Program-made: the position numbers and the translations under genes
The notes under the pieces: generated by a model
Database searches by the model: none
What the model was told of the DNA's origin: nothing
Seen by the model: only the letters and a program-made list of their open reading frames with translations
Shown: positions 37,804 to 46,894 of the stretch, piece after piece
Layout: each line of letters starts with the position of its first letter
Position numbering within the stretch: the first letter of the stretch is position 1
Assembly (NCBI GenBank): GCA_977017575.1
Contig: CDRNVI010000030.1
Coordinates: 744,001-808,000 of the forward strand
Source of the DNA: Paramoeba atlantica
Lineage: Eukaryota; Discosea
DNA length: 64,000 bases
Direction of reading: 5' to 3'

Positions 37804-38928
37804 CTAACATTCCACATCTTTTTTTAATGTGGGAACATAGATATCCCACGCATTCTCTAATGAATATGACGAAAATAGGACAAAAAAGTACCTAAATAGA
37901 TAAAATTGAGAGCCGTGCATTTTCATTGGCAAAAGGAAATTTCGAGGGTTACAAAGCAGTTCAACAGGATTTCGACATATGAAACACACTGTAGGCAATT
38001 TAGGTCCGTCCCTTGAAGCCTCCAGGTTTCTAGAAGTACTGCGTTGAACCCTGCGACTACCCCAAAGCTTGTAAAGAACGTGAAGTAGACTAGTTCCACT
38101 GGTGTGGAATATGCTTCGAAAATGATTACTGCAACGTAAAATTAGATGCGTCCAAAGCCATCCACTGTATTTTGGAAGGACTGAATTCGTGCGCAATAAA
38201 AATATAGACGTTGGCTGAACCGACGATTGACTTAACTGAACACTCGAGCCATATTGCCTCCACCAGTGAACTACCCCTTTGTGAGTATCAATATGGTTTC
38301 GGTGACCCGAAACGCCAAAATCATCGAATGTAAACATTGCATGAAGCTTTTGCGCAATCTTTAGCTTACTTCTTCTTTTCTTGGAGAAAAATGGAGAAAA
38401 ACGTCCCCATTTTGTAAATATTGAAGTGGCCCTGTTATCGAGAAATCCCCATTTAATCAAAGCCTCATTGATATGAAAAGCCACAATCGATGGTGGCCAT
38501 GTGGTTGTCATGCCATCAGGTAAGCGGTCGTCATCGACTAGGTATACTCGACTCTTTGGAACATCAAACTGGACCGCTGAAGCGAAAAGCTCGTTCCTTC
38601 GAACATTACCGAGTCCCCCACTGTTACCTTTAGAGAGACATATCCAATAAATTTCTGCGTTCTTTTGGCGCAAATCATAGAGTGTAGGTGTCATGAACAT
38701 GGCCTCGTCATCGGGATGAGAGAAAATAAAGAGAACGCGTAGCGGGGGATGGGGAAACACCGCCTTCCCGCCATGGTCTTCTAGAATCGAGTCATTTACG
38801 TGATAAGCTGTTCTAGTTGCATAGTACCAGCGCAAAAGAAATGAACACAAGAAAAGCAAGGCAATAGTGTAAGGAACAAGGGTTCGAAAGAATAGGGACC
38901 AGTTAAAAAACGAAGTAAAGCGAAGCAT
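37804..38928 (-). CDS. PIGL: N-acetylglucosaminyl-phosphatidylinositol de-N-acetylase (PIG-L/GPI12)
   Basis: 374 codons from an ATG. Catalyses the second step of GPI-anchor synthesis at the ER membrane. One N-terminal membrane helix (about 17-35), then the zinc/catalytic motif HPDDE (71-75), SKGNSGGLGNVRRNEL (about 99-114) and the second motif FGVSGHRNHIDTHKGV (about 204-219), all intact. Compared with the usual 250-residue enzyme it carries a basic insertion of about 32 residues (near 166-197, FTKWGRFSPFFSKKRR) just before the second motif, and a longer C-terminus with a hydrophobic stretch (FYLFRYFFVLFSS). Neighbour of PIG-T in the cluster. Confidence 0.9.
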   Translation of the reverse strand: MLRFTSFFNWSLFFRTLVPYTIALLFLCSFLLRWYYATRTAYHVNDSILEDHGGKAVFPHPPLRVLFIFSHPDDEAMFMTPTLYDLRQKNAEIYWICLSKGNSGGLGNVRRNELFASAVQFDVPKSRVYLVDDDRLPDGMTTTWPPSIVAFHINEALIKWGFLDNRATSIFTKWGRFSPFFSKKRRSKLKIAQKLHAMFTFDDFGVSGHRNHIDTHKGVVHWWRQYGSSVQLSQSSVQPTSIFLLRTNSVLPKYSGWLWTHLILRCSNHFRSIFHTSGTSLLHVLYKLWGSRRVQRSTSRNLEASRDGPKLPTVCFICRNPVELLCNPRNFLLPMKMHGSQFYLFRYFFVLFSSYSLENAWDIYVPTLKKDVEC

Positions 38929-39160
38929 TTCTAGACAACGTTGAATTTCGGACGTTCATTCTTTTTAAAATAGAATAACTCTAGGAAAGCAAATTATGAA
39001 AGCAAATTGATGCAACAGTAAGATGCCGAATAACTACGCAATGATCAAGTGATACGTATTTACAGCATTCGGGTGAAAACCATCAATACCTAAAACTTGA
39101 AAACCGACCCGAACCCCTATCACCTATCTACACTTCTTTCCCTTCATCCGACTCTTTTTC

Positions 39161-40111
39161 TCACAACTTCCCCAACTGATACCTCTCGTGATGTTTCTTC
39201 CGCTCCTTCCACTCCTGTGAGAGCCGTAGCCACACCAAATTCCCCCGTGTACTCTCCTTCGAACGCGGCGTATACACTGCACGACCAAACTGCCAGTCAT
39301 GTAAAAACAACTTTTCCCATTCCTGTTCCAGTTTCCCCCGGGTCGGCTGCGGGAGTGCAAACTGAAACCCAAACTTGGGCTGTACGGGATAGTTAGCAAT
39401 AAACTCTTCCACCGCCTGGGGAACCATCAGATTCTCCGGTTCACGAAACGCCTCCAGCACACTCTCCACATGCTTAATCAGTGTCGCGGTGGAACGAATC
39501 GCCTTCCGATCCACCGAGGACACCGGCAGCCGGAGATCCTCCTCTAACACACGCCGCAGCACCCTATCCCGCAACGTGGGCTCCTGTAACACAAAACTCT
39601 CCACCACGGCCATCTCAGGGAGCTCCGTCAGGGGTTTACCCTCGTAATCCACCTCCCGCATGTCGTACCCATCCTTTACAATCTCCTCATGGAGAATACG
39701 CTGCAGTTGGCGTAACAAGTAGGGCCGAATCTCTCCCCGCGGGATTTGCAGGACCCGTCGCGCGTGGGTCTCCTCCCAGGCGCGCGGCCACGCGGCCCGG
39801 CCCCGGGGCGTCGCGGGGGCCCACCCCTCGGGGGGGAGGTCGGGGAGCAGCAGACGCTGGTGGTGCCACCACTTCATCCCCTCCCCGGTCTGGGCCTTGG
39901 TGTGCAACACGCTCTCGGGGTTGAACCGCACGGTCTGGGGCGCGGGACGGGCGCTGGGCTTTTGTTCGTATTTGGAGTACCCCGCGGCGTCGCGGACGAA
40001 ACGCTCGAGGCTGCGGTACTTGGCGTGGGTGGGGCGCCACCACATGCCGCGGGAGGCGGTGGCTTTGTGGTGGCAGGGGTGGGCGCGGGGGAGGGGGGAG
40101 GGATGGAGCAT
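39161..40111 (-). CDS. Hypothetical basic protein, possibly mitoribosomal
   Basis: 316 codons from an ATG. N-terminus rich in Pro/His/Arg and poor in acids (MLHPSPLPRAHPCHHKATAS), compatible with mitochondrial import. The body is Arg/Gln/Glu-rich with long amphipathic helices (RPYLLRQLQRILHEEIV, ESFVLQEPTLRDRVLRRVLE) and a Trp-rich C-terminal part (EKLFLHDWQFGRAVYTPR, WLRLSQEWKERKKHHERY). No domain recognised. The basic composition and layout resemble lineage-specific mitoribosomal proteins of kinetoplastids; this is inference. The 5' half of the gene (about 39680-40130) is strongly G/C-rich. Confidence 0.65.
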   Translation of the reverse strand: MLHPSPLPRAHPCHHKATASRGMWWRPTHAKYRSLERFVRDAAGYSKYEQKPSARPAPQTVRFNPESVLHTKAQTGEGMKWWHHQRLLLPDLPPEGWAPATPRGRAAWPRAWEETHARRVLQIPRGEIRPYLLRQLQRILHEEIVKDGYDMREVDYEGKPLTELPEMAVVESFVLQEPTLRDRVLRRVLEEDLRLPVSSVDRKAIRSTATLIKHVESVLEAFREPENLMVPQAVEEFIANYPVQPKFGFQFALPQPTRGKLEQEWEKLFLHDWQFGRAVYTPRSKESTRGNLVWLRLSQEWKERKKHHERYQLGKL

Positions 40112-40254
40112 GGGAGGGGGAGGAGGAGGGGAAAAGGAATGGTTTTGGGGGATGTAGTGTAGGTTGTTTCGTGGTAAAGTTTTAAGTTCGTTTTAGAAAA
40201 CATGTTGAGTGTGTGAATGTGTTGAATTGTTGAGGGAAAATGATATACAAGACC

Positions 40255-40784
40255 TACCGTAGACCCCATAGTAAGAGAATAGGTTTTGGACCAAAATGGT
40301 TGAATTTCTCTTCCTGAGGGGGAGTGCTTCTCACTGGGGATGGAAAACCTGGAACATTGATCCCGGCGTGGACTTTTGTCCAGACTATGCAATTGTAAGC
40401 AACTTTTCGAAAACGAACTGTAAGTTTTTGAAAATGCGCCACATGATTTGTTTCCATGTTTTATGTGGTTTCTCTTTTCTATGCCCAACGGTCTCAGGGA
40501 TCCGGGCACCCAAGGGTGTCCGGACGACCACAAGGCCTGCAGAACTCGGTTTGTCACCCTGTTTATGACATCTTTTGCGCATGAGTGCATTGATTTTCTG
40601 CCTAGCCGATCCATTTCAAGCTCAGCTATCCCCGCCCGACAAACCACCCACACCCCTCCCGGCCATCCTCACCCATCCAACCACCCCTGTTCTCTCAGCC
40701 TGCCCAGCCAGCCAGCCTCCTGAGTCAAATCTCTCATACTGGGGGTCAGCCGAAAAAGAGACTAATCACTGTTACTGGGGGGTA
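40255..40784. mobile_element. TACCCCCC-ended DNA element, longer copy
   Basis: Right end, inverted, TACCCCCCAGTAACAGTGATTAGTC; left end TACCGTAGACCCCATAGTAAG. Internal blocks match, in reverse orientation, the shorter copy at 21834-22121 (TTTTGGACCA, GAAAATCAATGCACTCATG, GAGAGATTTGACTCAGGAGG). 530 bp, no credible coding frame. Its outermost TA is compatible with a TA target duplication, but the ends are diverged. Confidence 0.65.
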
Positions 40785-41280
40785 ATGCATTTTTTTTGAA
40801 TTGAGTGTGATGTGCTGTATAAGGCACTCGATCGGCTATCTGACAAGCCTGAGCAATGGTAGATTCACCACGGTAACTATGGTGTATCCCATGCGCGCAC
40901 GAATACCTGATGACTCTTTCTGAACCAAACGCATCACTTGAACTAACCCGTCCTTGACACTCAGATATCAGATAAATCTTCACATATTTTATGAGATTAA
41001 TGTCTTGTCTGGATTTCCCCTGAGTGGATTATCGCTCCACCTGACCACAATGTTCTGATATCTGCCGATCGAGAATTTATTTCAAAGTGGAGGTAGTTTA
41101 GCACAGCTGCATTCCTTCGACTTCGAGTCGTATACTCGAGTCTGTATAGCAGGAACGAATGATGAAGATTGACAGCATACGATAGACCGAGAACTTTTCT
41201 CATATCGATATGTATGAAACTGCGAAGTATCGATATTTTGTATCTAGAAAAGTTATATAGTGGTTTTCCCTTGCGTGAAG
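40785..41280. other. Spacer with a doubtful minus-strand frame
   Basis: 496 bases between the element and the actin-related gene. A 73-codon minus-strand frame (40983 to 40762) starts MKIYLISECQGRVSSSDAFG and runs at its C-terminus into the transposon, so if it was ever a gene its end has been replaced; I do not recognise it. Otherwise nothing. Confidence 0.35.
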
Positions 41281-42531
41281 TTATACACAACGTGAGTGTA
41301 CTAGAGAGGGACCGTGCTCCGCGTACTCTGCGGGTGTGATGTAGAGACTGGGAATCGCGTGTGAACTCACAATAGAGAGTCCCACAAAAGGAAGCAGCTG
41401 ATTTCCAACAGGTAGCCGGCACAAATGGCTCGGGAAGGAAACGGACACATTACGTAGCATACACTCTTGAAGGACACGCTCGTACATGTGAGGGATACTT
41501 GCACACCCTCCCGTGAGCACAAGGTCGCTGTATCCATCGCAATCGAGAGAGCGAGCTACATTGTGGATCACATCGGTTAAACGTTGCCCTGCACTGTAGT
41601 TTCTTCCTGGTACCCGATTTAGGTCAAAATACAGCTCGGGAAGTGCTTTTTTCCATTTTTCGTCTACGTTTGAAAACGTATCTGACAAGGCAACTTCTGA
41701 GACAGAGGTCTCTTTGACAGGGATATTTATCTCAGCGCCATCGGGTAGGACGCTTGTAAGGGACAGCGCTTGCTTCGGTATTTTTATTTGGCAAACCGAG
41801 TGATCCAGTGGGGTTATCCGCAACTTGGTCTTCATGTAGTGGTAATTCTCACGAAATTCGTGATAAGGGTCTGCTTGGAGTCCTTTCTTGGACAACATGT
41901 CAGCTTTTTCATTATCCATCTCTTTGTTCAACTTGCCTTGTTTTGTGCCGTTAAATTCACAGAGAGCCTCTGAAAGCTCTAGTCCAGTCACGGGACAAGA
42001 CCCCCATGTCTTTGTCGATGGTACGCCCTGGCGAACGGCACATACTGTACTTTGCGTGTGTCCCAGATCCACTACAATACCCGACTCAAGTCCTACGGCA
42101 AAAAGAGACATTGTTGCTGCGTTACACAAAAGAACTCCGGGGGGTGAGGCCTCGTTGGAGGAACGTAATACAGCATCAAGAAACGGGACATACCCCTCCA
42201 TAAGCTCTTCTAAGATATTTTCTCTGCGTACCGAGAGGGACAGCGTGCTCTTTTCTGTAGGGTAAAATGACTCACAAAGTGCCACACGAGCGGGGACTTG
42301 AGGGACATTGTCTTGATGAGACTTGCTGGATGAGTTATTGACACGTGAAACCTCCCCCGCTGCGAGGACACTGCTTTGTAGGTGAGGGGCCTCCTCACGG
42401 AGCACGGACAAAAAGGGTTCGTCTAAGGGTCTGCCGGGACGAATGTCGAAAATGCGGGGAGTGAGATCACCGGACAAGCCCAAGGCCGTGTGTGTACGTC
42501 CAAGGGAAGCAATAGCGGACGAGACGCTCAT
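41281..42531 (-). CDS. Divergent actin-related protein
   Basis: 416 codons from an ATG. Actin-fold features: a C-terminal segment LTGGCASIPHMYERVLQEC (the second phosphate/adenosine region, LTGGxxxxPxxxxRL in actins), GIVVDLGHTQSTVCAVRQG (the GxVxDxGxxxTxVxPVxxG phosphate-2 loop), and RVALCESFY/GVLLCNAATMSLFAVGLESG for the core sheet. The N-terminal phosphate-1 loop is degenerate (SLGRTHTALGLSGD). An insertion of about 90 residues (near 200-290) with charged sequence lies in the middle. It is too divergent to name among ARP4/5/6/8 or cytoskeletal ARPs; ATP binding may be weak. Confidence 0.75.
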   Translation of the reverse strand: MSVSSAIASLGRTHTALGLSGDLTPRIFDIRPGRPLDEPFLSVLREEAPHLQSSVLAAGEVSRVNNSSSKSHQDNVPQVPARVALCESFYPTEKSTLSLSVRRENILEELMEGYVPFLDAVLRSSNEASPPGVLLCNAATMSLFAVGLESGIVVDLGHTQSTVCAVRQGVPSTKTWGSCPVTGLELSEALCEFNGTKQGKLNKEMDNEKADMLSKKGLQADPYHEFRENYHYMKTKLRITPLDHSVCQIKIPKQALSLTSVLPDGAEINIPVKETSVSEVALSDTFSNVDEKWKKALPELYFDLNRVPGRNYSAGQRLTDVIHNVARSLDCDGYSDLVLTGGCASIPHMYERVLQECMLRNVSVSFPSHLCRLPVGNQLLPFVGLSIVSSHAIPSLYITPAEYAEHGPSLVHSRCV

Positions 42532-42839
42532 TTTGACCTTGAAAGACCACGAGTATCACCTACTTGGTGAAAACTACTTTTCTCATGGAATCTATCAAGA
42601 CTAGTGCAATATCTTTAGTTTGAAAAAATTCGCATCCTAAAATATCATGCTCCAATACTGCTGCCCCCTCCCACACTGAAGATGACGCTACTAGAATTAC
42701 GTTGAACGTGATGTTTTCAGTTAGAATACGTATTTGTATACTTGATAGAATGCAACAACATTCTCATAATGCATCCCCTTTGTCTCTGATGTAAATACTC
42801 TTTCACGTCCCAAAAATCCGTTGTCCTCGAAACGCATAT
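42532..42839. other. Intergenic spacer, nothing recognised
   Basis: 308 bases with no frame or repeat worth reporting. Confidence 0.5.
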
Positions 42840-45065
42840 TTAAGATGCAAGTCCTATCGTTTTCCCCAAAGAATTATATGTTAAGTGAAAGGGATGAGAC
42901 CGTACAAATCGTATAAAATGTTTATAGCGCGCGTCAATCGCTGCCGCGGTGTCCAGAGAAAGCCTGGCGCGGACGTACGTGAAATGAAGCTCATGCCCTC
43001 GTGTGCGAATCAGGTTAATAATAAATTCCACAACCGCTGCTTCTTGCTCCGGGGTTAGCAGAGCCACCTCAGGGGAAGGTGCTGCTTGTGGCACAGAAGG
43101 GGGATCCGCAGGGGCCTGTGGACTCGACATTGCTATAGTTTCTATGTGATTGTTATTATTGTTAGTTGCTACCGACGTCATCGCCTCGGTTGCCGTCTCC
43201 GTGGAGGCATGAACGGAGGGTTCCGGGTGAATCGACGGGTCTACGCCTTGGTGAGAGGGGGGATAGGGTGGTACCGCTTCAGAGGGTTTTACGCGTCGTA
43301 TGACAACTTTTTCTCCCATTCCACTGAAATCTGTAGTCTTGCACGAAAACAGCTCGGGATATGACGCAAAGAACCGATCGAACGTGGGGTGCTTTCCTTT
43401 GGCGTTGAAAAAAAAGGTGTTTGCCGTTGACGCATCAAAGCGTCGCTCTAGCTTAGCCATAAACTCATCCGTGGTGAGACCCTCTGCGGAGTTCTCTGGT
43501 AACACTTGCAACGCGAGGTGACATAATTCCTCCGGAGTTCGTCGTTCGAGGTGGGCCCGAGCGCTCTTGCAGTAGTACGGGACCCGCTCGCTGAGGATGA
43601 GTAGGGGGTCTAGGTGCGGACGTCCCATGATGGCAAAGAGCTCTTTTTTGGTTTGCTCCTGGGACGCATCGTTGAGAATTTCTTCAAAGGCCTTCTCGGC
43701 CTCGTGCGTGTTCGTCGCTTGTAGGGGTTGCAGTAAGGGATATCGCTCTCGGAGACGGCTGCGAAATAGTACGTGGCCTCGCTCATAGTCGTAACTGGTA
43801 GCAAACACAGTGGGATAAATCGTCGCAAGCTCACGGAGATCAAGATGGGTCTCGCGGTGCCGCGATTTTCGTTGCAATAAAGGCGATAATGATGGAAACA
43901 CGTGATCAACATACACACGTTCGGGAAGAAGCGTGGAAGGAAGAGAAAAAGCAAGCTTCAGTACCGATTGAATATCGAAAGGACACACTTCCTCACCATA
44001 TTCCACAACGCACGGTGCTGGATACACCCTTCCCGGGTACCGGCGTATATAGATTTGTGAAAGGTCATCTTTACGTCTGCCAAATTGTATCTCATCAAAT
44101 AGTGCATCGTGAGCTCTACAATGACCCACAGCTTCCACGAAAGCATGAAGTTCACGTTGAATCTTTTGGGATGATGAGCTTTTGCTTGCTTTCCACATGG
44201 CATTCCAGGAAATCCAATACTCTGGACAAATGAAATAAAATTTTCTCCGCAATTCCACCCCAGCTAGGACATTTTGATATGATCCAATATGGAGACCGTA
44301 TTGAATAGAGAACTCTGCAAAGGCTTTATGTGCAACGTAATAGGTACAGCGTTCTACTTGTAGCGCACATGAAGTCGACCTTTTGTCGTCAACATTCTCC
44401 ACATCCTTATTCTCCATACCATCGAACTCTTCTTCAACATCAACATTGAATTTCCCATCTTCTTCTTCAACATTTTCGGCATTAGAATCCTCGATCCGTG
44501 CAGCTTTAGATTTCTTCAATTCCTCTTTGTGACTCTGGAACGCTTGCTCGATGGAAATACCGTCAAGAGAAGTCCATGGTTTGGTCGTTCCTGGTATCGT
44601 AGTACCAACAACAAATTCTTGAATCAATTCTTCACTGGTCAATAAGATATCTCGCAGCTGATGCACATCGATAGAACAGGACATGAGTAAGACCAATTGT
44701 TTTAGACTCACCCAACCTGCTCCGTTCAAATATTTGTAAAGCCTCTCTTTAAACGCGGCAAATTGATTCGCTTCCTTCAGGTTAAAACGTGTACCGGTCA
44801 CGACCTGCGCCCGATTGCTCTCCAATTTAAAACATTCCGGATATAGCGCCATAAGCGATGCTAGGGAAGCATGGTTGGTCTTAACAAACTCCATAATTTT
44901 CTCTGGAAGAAGAATTTCAATGGCGGTAGTAAGTTGAGGATGTGGCGGTTTTCGTAAAACACCGGCCACTTTTGCTACGGCAATAGTTCGATTCATGGTC
45001 TCATAGTTGATTTCCGTCCACAATGACCGCCGCACGCAAAACAAATACTTACATGACCGAAACAT
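42840..45065 (-). CDS. Hypothetical protein with repeated winged-helix-like modules
   Basis: 741 codons from an ATG. The same short module recurs about four times: SLASLMALYPECFKLES (near 66), LRELATIYPTVFATSYD (near 418), FDRFFASYPELFSCKTT (near 580) and FIRFVRSHPFHLTYNS (near 722). The pattern is helix, Y/HP, then F-strand, like the end of a small winged-helix repeat. A Glu/Asp-rich linker (about 185-225) and an Ala/Pro/Asn linker with five consecutive Asn (about 620-680) separate modules. The N-terminus (MFRSCKYLFCVRRSLWTE) could be a mitochondrial presequence. This recalls kinetoplastid mitochondrial RNA-processing proteins but I cannot identify it. Confidence 0.7.
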   Translation of the reverse strand: MFRSCKYLFCVRRSLWTEINYETMNRTIAVAKVAGVLRKPPHPQLTTAIEILLPEKIMEFVKTNHASLASLMALYPECFKLESNRAQVVTGTRFNLKEANQFAAFKERLYKYLNGAGWVSLKQLVLLMSCSIDVHQLRDILLTSEELIQEFVVGTTIPGTTKPWTSLDGISIEQAFQSHKEELKKSKAARIEDSNAENVEEEDGKFNVDVEEEFDGMENKDVENVDDKRSTSCALQVERCTYYVAHKAFAEFSIQYGLHIGSYQNVLAGVELRRKFYFICPEYWISWNAMWKASKSSSSQKIQRELHAFVEAVGHCRAHDALFDEIQFGRRKDDLSQIYIRRYPGRVYPAPCVVEYGEEVCPFDIQSVLKLAFSLPSTLLPERVYVDHVFPSLSPLLQRKSRHRETHLDLRELATIYPTVFATSYDYERGHVLFRSRLRERYPLLQPLQATNTHEAEKAFEEILNDASQEQTKKELFAIMGRPHLDPLLILSERVPYYCKSARAHLERRTPEELCHLALQVLPENSAEGLTTDEFMAKLERRFDASTANTFFFNAKGKHPTFDRFFASYPELFSCKTTDFSGMGEKVVIRRVKPSEAVPPYPPSHQGVDPSIHPEPSVHASTETATEAMTSVATNNNNNHIETIAMSSPQAPADPPSVPQAAPSPEVALLTPEQEAAVVEFIINLIRTRGHELHFTYVRARLSLDTAAAIDARYKHFIRFVRSHPFHLTYNSLGKTIGLAS

Positions 45066-45382
45066 TCCTTCTTAAGAATATTGATAAAAAGCGCGCATCA
45101 CGTACATTTAGCATAACGTTTCCATTGTGAACACTGGACCAGTCCTTCGATCCAGCGATATAGTACATGTACTTACAGGTAAAAATATTTGTTTTGGGAA
45201 CATTCTTGGAAACACTTTAACAAATCTGGTTCCATCGTCGTTTGGGCAAACACCTAAAGGATTTTCAACGAATGCATACCTTAAGTTCAAGGTACATGCG
45301 ATCGAATCAAAAATATAAAAAAGAAAAAACTTTTATGTGCCATCTAAACAAGGCTTATTTTGAAATGGTGACCTTATCAAGT
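45066..45382. other. Spacer holding a partial duplicate of the next gene's 3' end
   Basis: 317 bases. At 45325-45372 the sequence AAAAAACTTTTATGTGCCAT through GAAATGGTGACC is a diverged copy of 45452-45501, which lies in the 3' coding part of the 395-codon gene. The rest shows nothing. Confidence 0.55.
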
Positions 45383-46570
45383 TCATTTGATGCAATATTT
45401 TTGTTTTTGATCGATATGCGCATTCATCAAACTTGGTGAATATAGATTGTCAAAAAAACCTTTCTGTGCCACAGGAACAGTGCCTATTTCGAAATGACGA
45501 CTCCGCCATGCTCGTTCAATGCTACTCACGTATTCTTGTGCTGATGCGTGGAAGACATACATTGGCATCACTTCCACAATATGCCGAGCAAGAGAATGAT
45601 AAAACAGAGTCAATTTCGGGAACGTATTGCATGTGAGGGTTTGGCTCTCAAGTGGACTCACACGATAACGCTGCGAGCTAGAAACCGAGGCGGGCGTGCA
45701 AGAAAACAAGTTATTGTAATTGTATAAAAGGTAAATATCACCATAAATGCAGCGAATCACCGCTGCACGGTTTTGCGCAAGTTGATTTCGCGCTCGAGTG
45801 AGTGTTGCTGAGGATTGGGTTGAGTCGTATTCTGGATTCTGGGCATTGGATCTGGGATGAATTCTTTTAGGAGTTGAACTACTTATTCCGTACATCATTT
45901 TGGCCTCTGTGGATAAGCTTTGATTCTCGAGAATGCTGCGATAAGCAGCTTCGACATTGATTTTGCTTAACTCCTTGAACATGTTATCAAAAGAGAGGTT
46001 TTCGTAAACCTCGTCAAGTTTAACGGCGTGTATTGCACGCGTGTGAAGCGCGCTTAAGTAACCCGAATCTGTATGAGAGAATGCTTTGTACATTTCTCTC
46101 GCCACACGATACCGTAGCTGGATGGAACCAATGTTGTAATTCAGTTCATGCATGTTTCCCACTACAAACCCTCGACTTCGCATGTGGGTCATAAAACGAC
46201 GTAGAAACGTGCAAAGTCGACATACCCACTCCTCATCTAATTTTTGATAAGCAGCGTGTAAAGGGACCACGGAGGAGACAGGCACTGAACGCAGCGTATT
46301 CCAAGACCGAATTCCGCTTTGACGCATCACGTTGTCGTAGACGGCTTCCAAACATGAGTGGATGCGCTCACCCTTGTCGTGGGATTGCTGTGTGCCACAA
46401 GGCTCATAACACAGAGAACACCAGTTGGGTTGTGCATACCATATATCACGTAAAATACCCTTTTTAGAGGAGAGCCGAGGGGGAAGGGAGAGTTTGGGAG
46501 GAATCGGGGTTGTAAAGCTTTGCGAGACCATAAAGCCTTGGTGTAGTACCTTGTGAGACCATGTTTTCAT
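45383..46570 (-). CDS. Hypothetical protein with a Cys cluster
   Basis: 395 codons from an ATG. N-terminus Ser/Lys/His-rich without acids (MKTWSHKVLHQGFMVSQSF), compatible with mitochondrial import. A cluster WCSLCYEPCGTQQSH (about 50-64) with a later HSC could bind zinc. The body is helical with many Arg and Tyr (YQKLDEEWVCRLCTFLRRFM; VAREMYKAFSHTDSGYLSAL). No known domain seen. It ends RKQ-type basic sequence (HIDQKQKYCIK). Adjacent to another unrecognised, probably mitochondrial gene; a shared process is possible but unproven. Confidence 0.68.
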   Translation of the reverse strand: MKTWSHKVLHQGFMVSQSFTTPIPPKLSLPPRLSSKKGILRDIWYAQPNWCSLCYEPCGTQQSHDKGERIHSCLEAVYDNVMRQSGIRSWNTLRSVPVSSVVPLHAAYQKLDEEWVCRLCTFLRRFMTHMRSRGFVVGNMHELNYNIGSIQLRYRVAREMYKAFSHTDSGYLSALHTRAIHAVKLDEVYENLSFDNMFKELSKINVEAAYRSILENQSLSTEAKMMYGISSSTPKRIHPRSNAQNPEYDSTQSSATLTRARNQLAQNRAAVIRCIYGDIYLLYNYNNLFSCTPASVSSSQRYRVSPLESQTLTCNTFPKLTLFYHSLARHIVEVMPMYVFHASAQEYVSSIERAWRSRHFEIGTVPVAQKGFFDNLYSPSLMNAHIDQKQKYCIK

Positions 46571-46894
46571 GGGGTTGGAAATGTCAAAGTGAGTAGTGTG
46601 ATTGGCTGCATTTAAAAGTACAGGAGAGGCGATTCATACAGACATGTGGCAAATAGTGAACTTCTAGGACGAAAAAGTATTGAAAAATAAGTGGTGTCGT
46701 ATAAGACATGTACATAACACAAGCATATACAGAAACTAGGGTATGGCGTACACACTCGATGTTCATAACCCCTCTGTTATACAGGGGGGGGGCACGAAAA
46801 CTGTTACACCTGCCATATAAGGAGTGTCATACATGTATGTATGGCTCTAAACTGCTGTAGATGCAAACAAACTAGAAATATAGTGGTTAATGGG
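46571..46894. other. Spacer with a small G-tract hairpin
   Basis: 324 bases. At about 46770-46797 CCCCTCTG pairs with CAG plus a nine-G tract, like the other C/G-tract hairpins near transposon ends in this window. Otherwise nothing. Confidence 0.5.

Noticed and set aside
39481-40162. Several overlapping frames at 39.5-40.1 kb on both strands
   Set aside because: Only the 316-codon minus frame has an ATG start, balanced composition and a sensible C-terminus outside the G/C-rich part.
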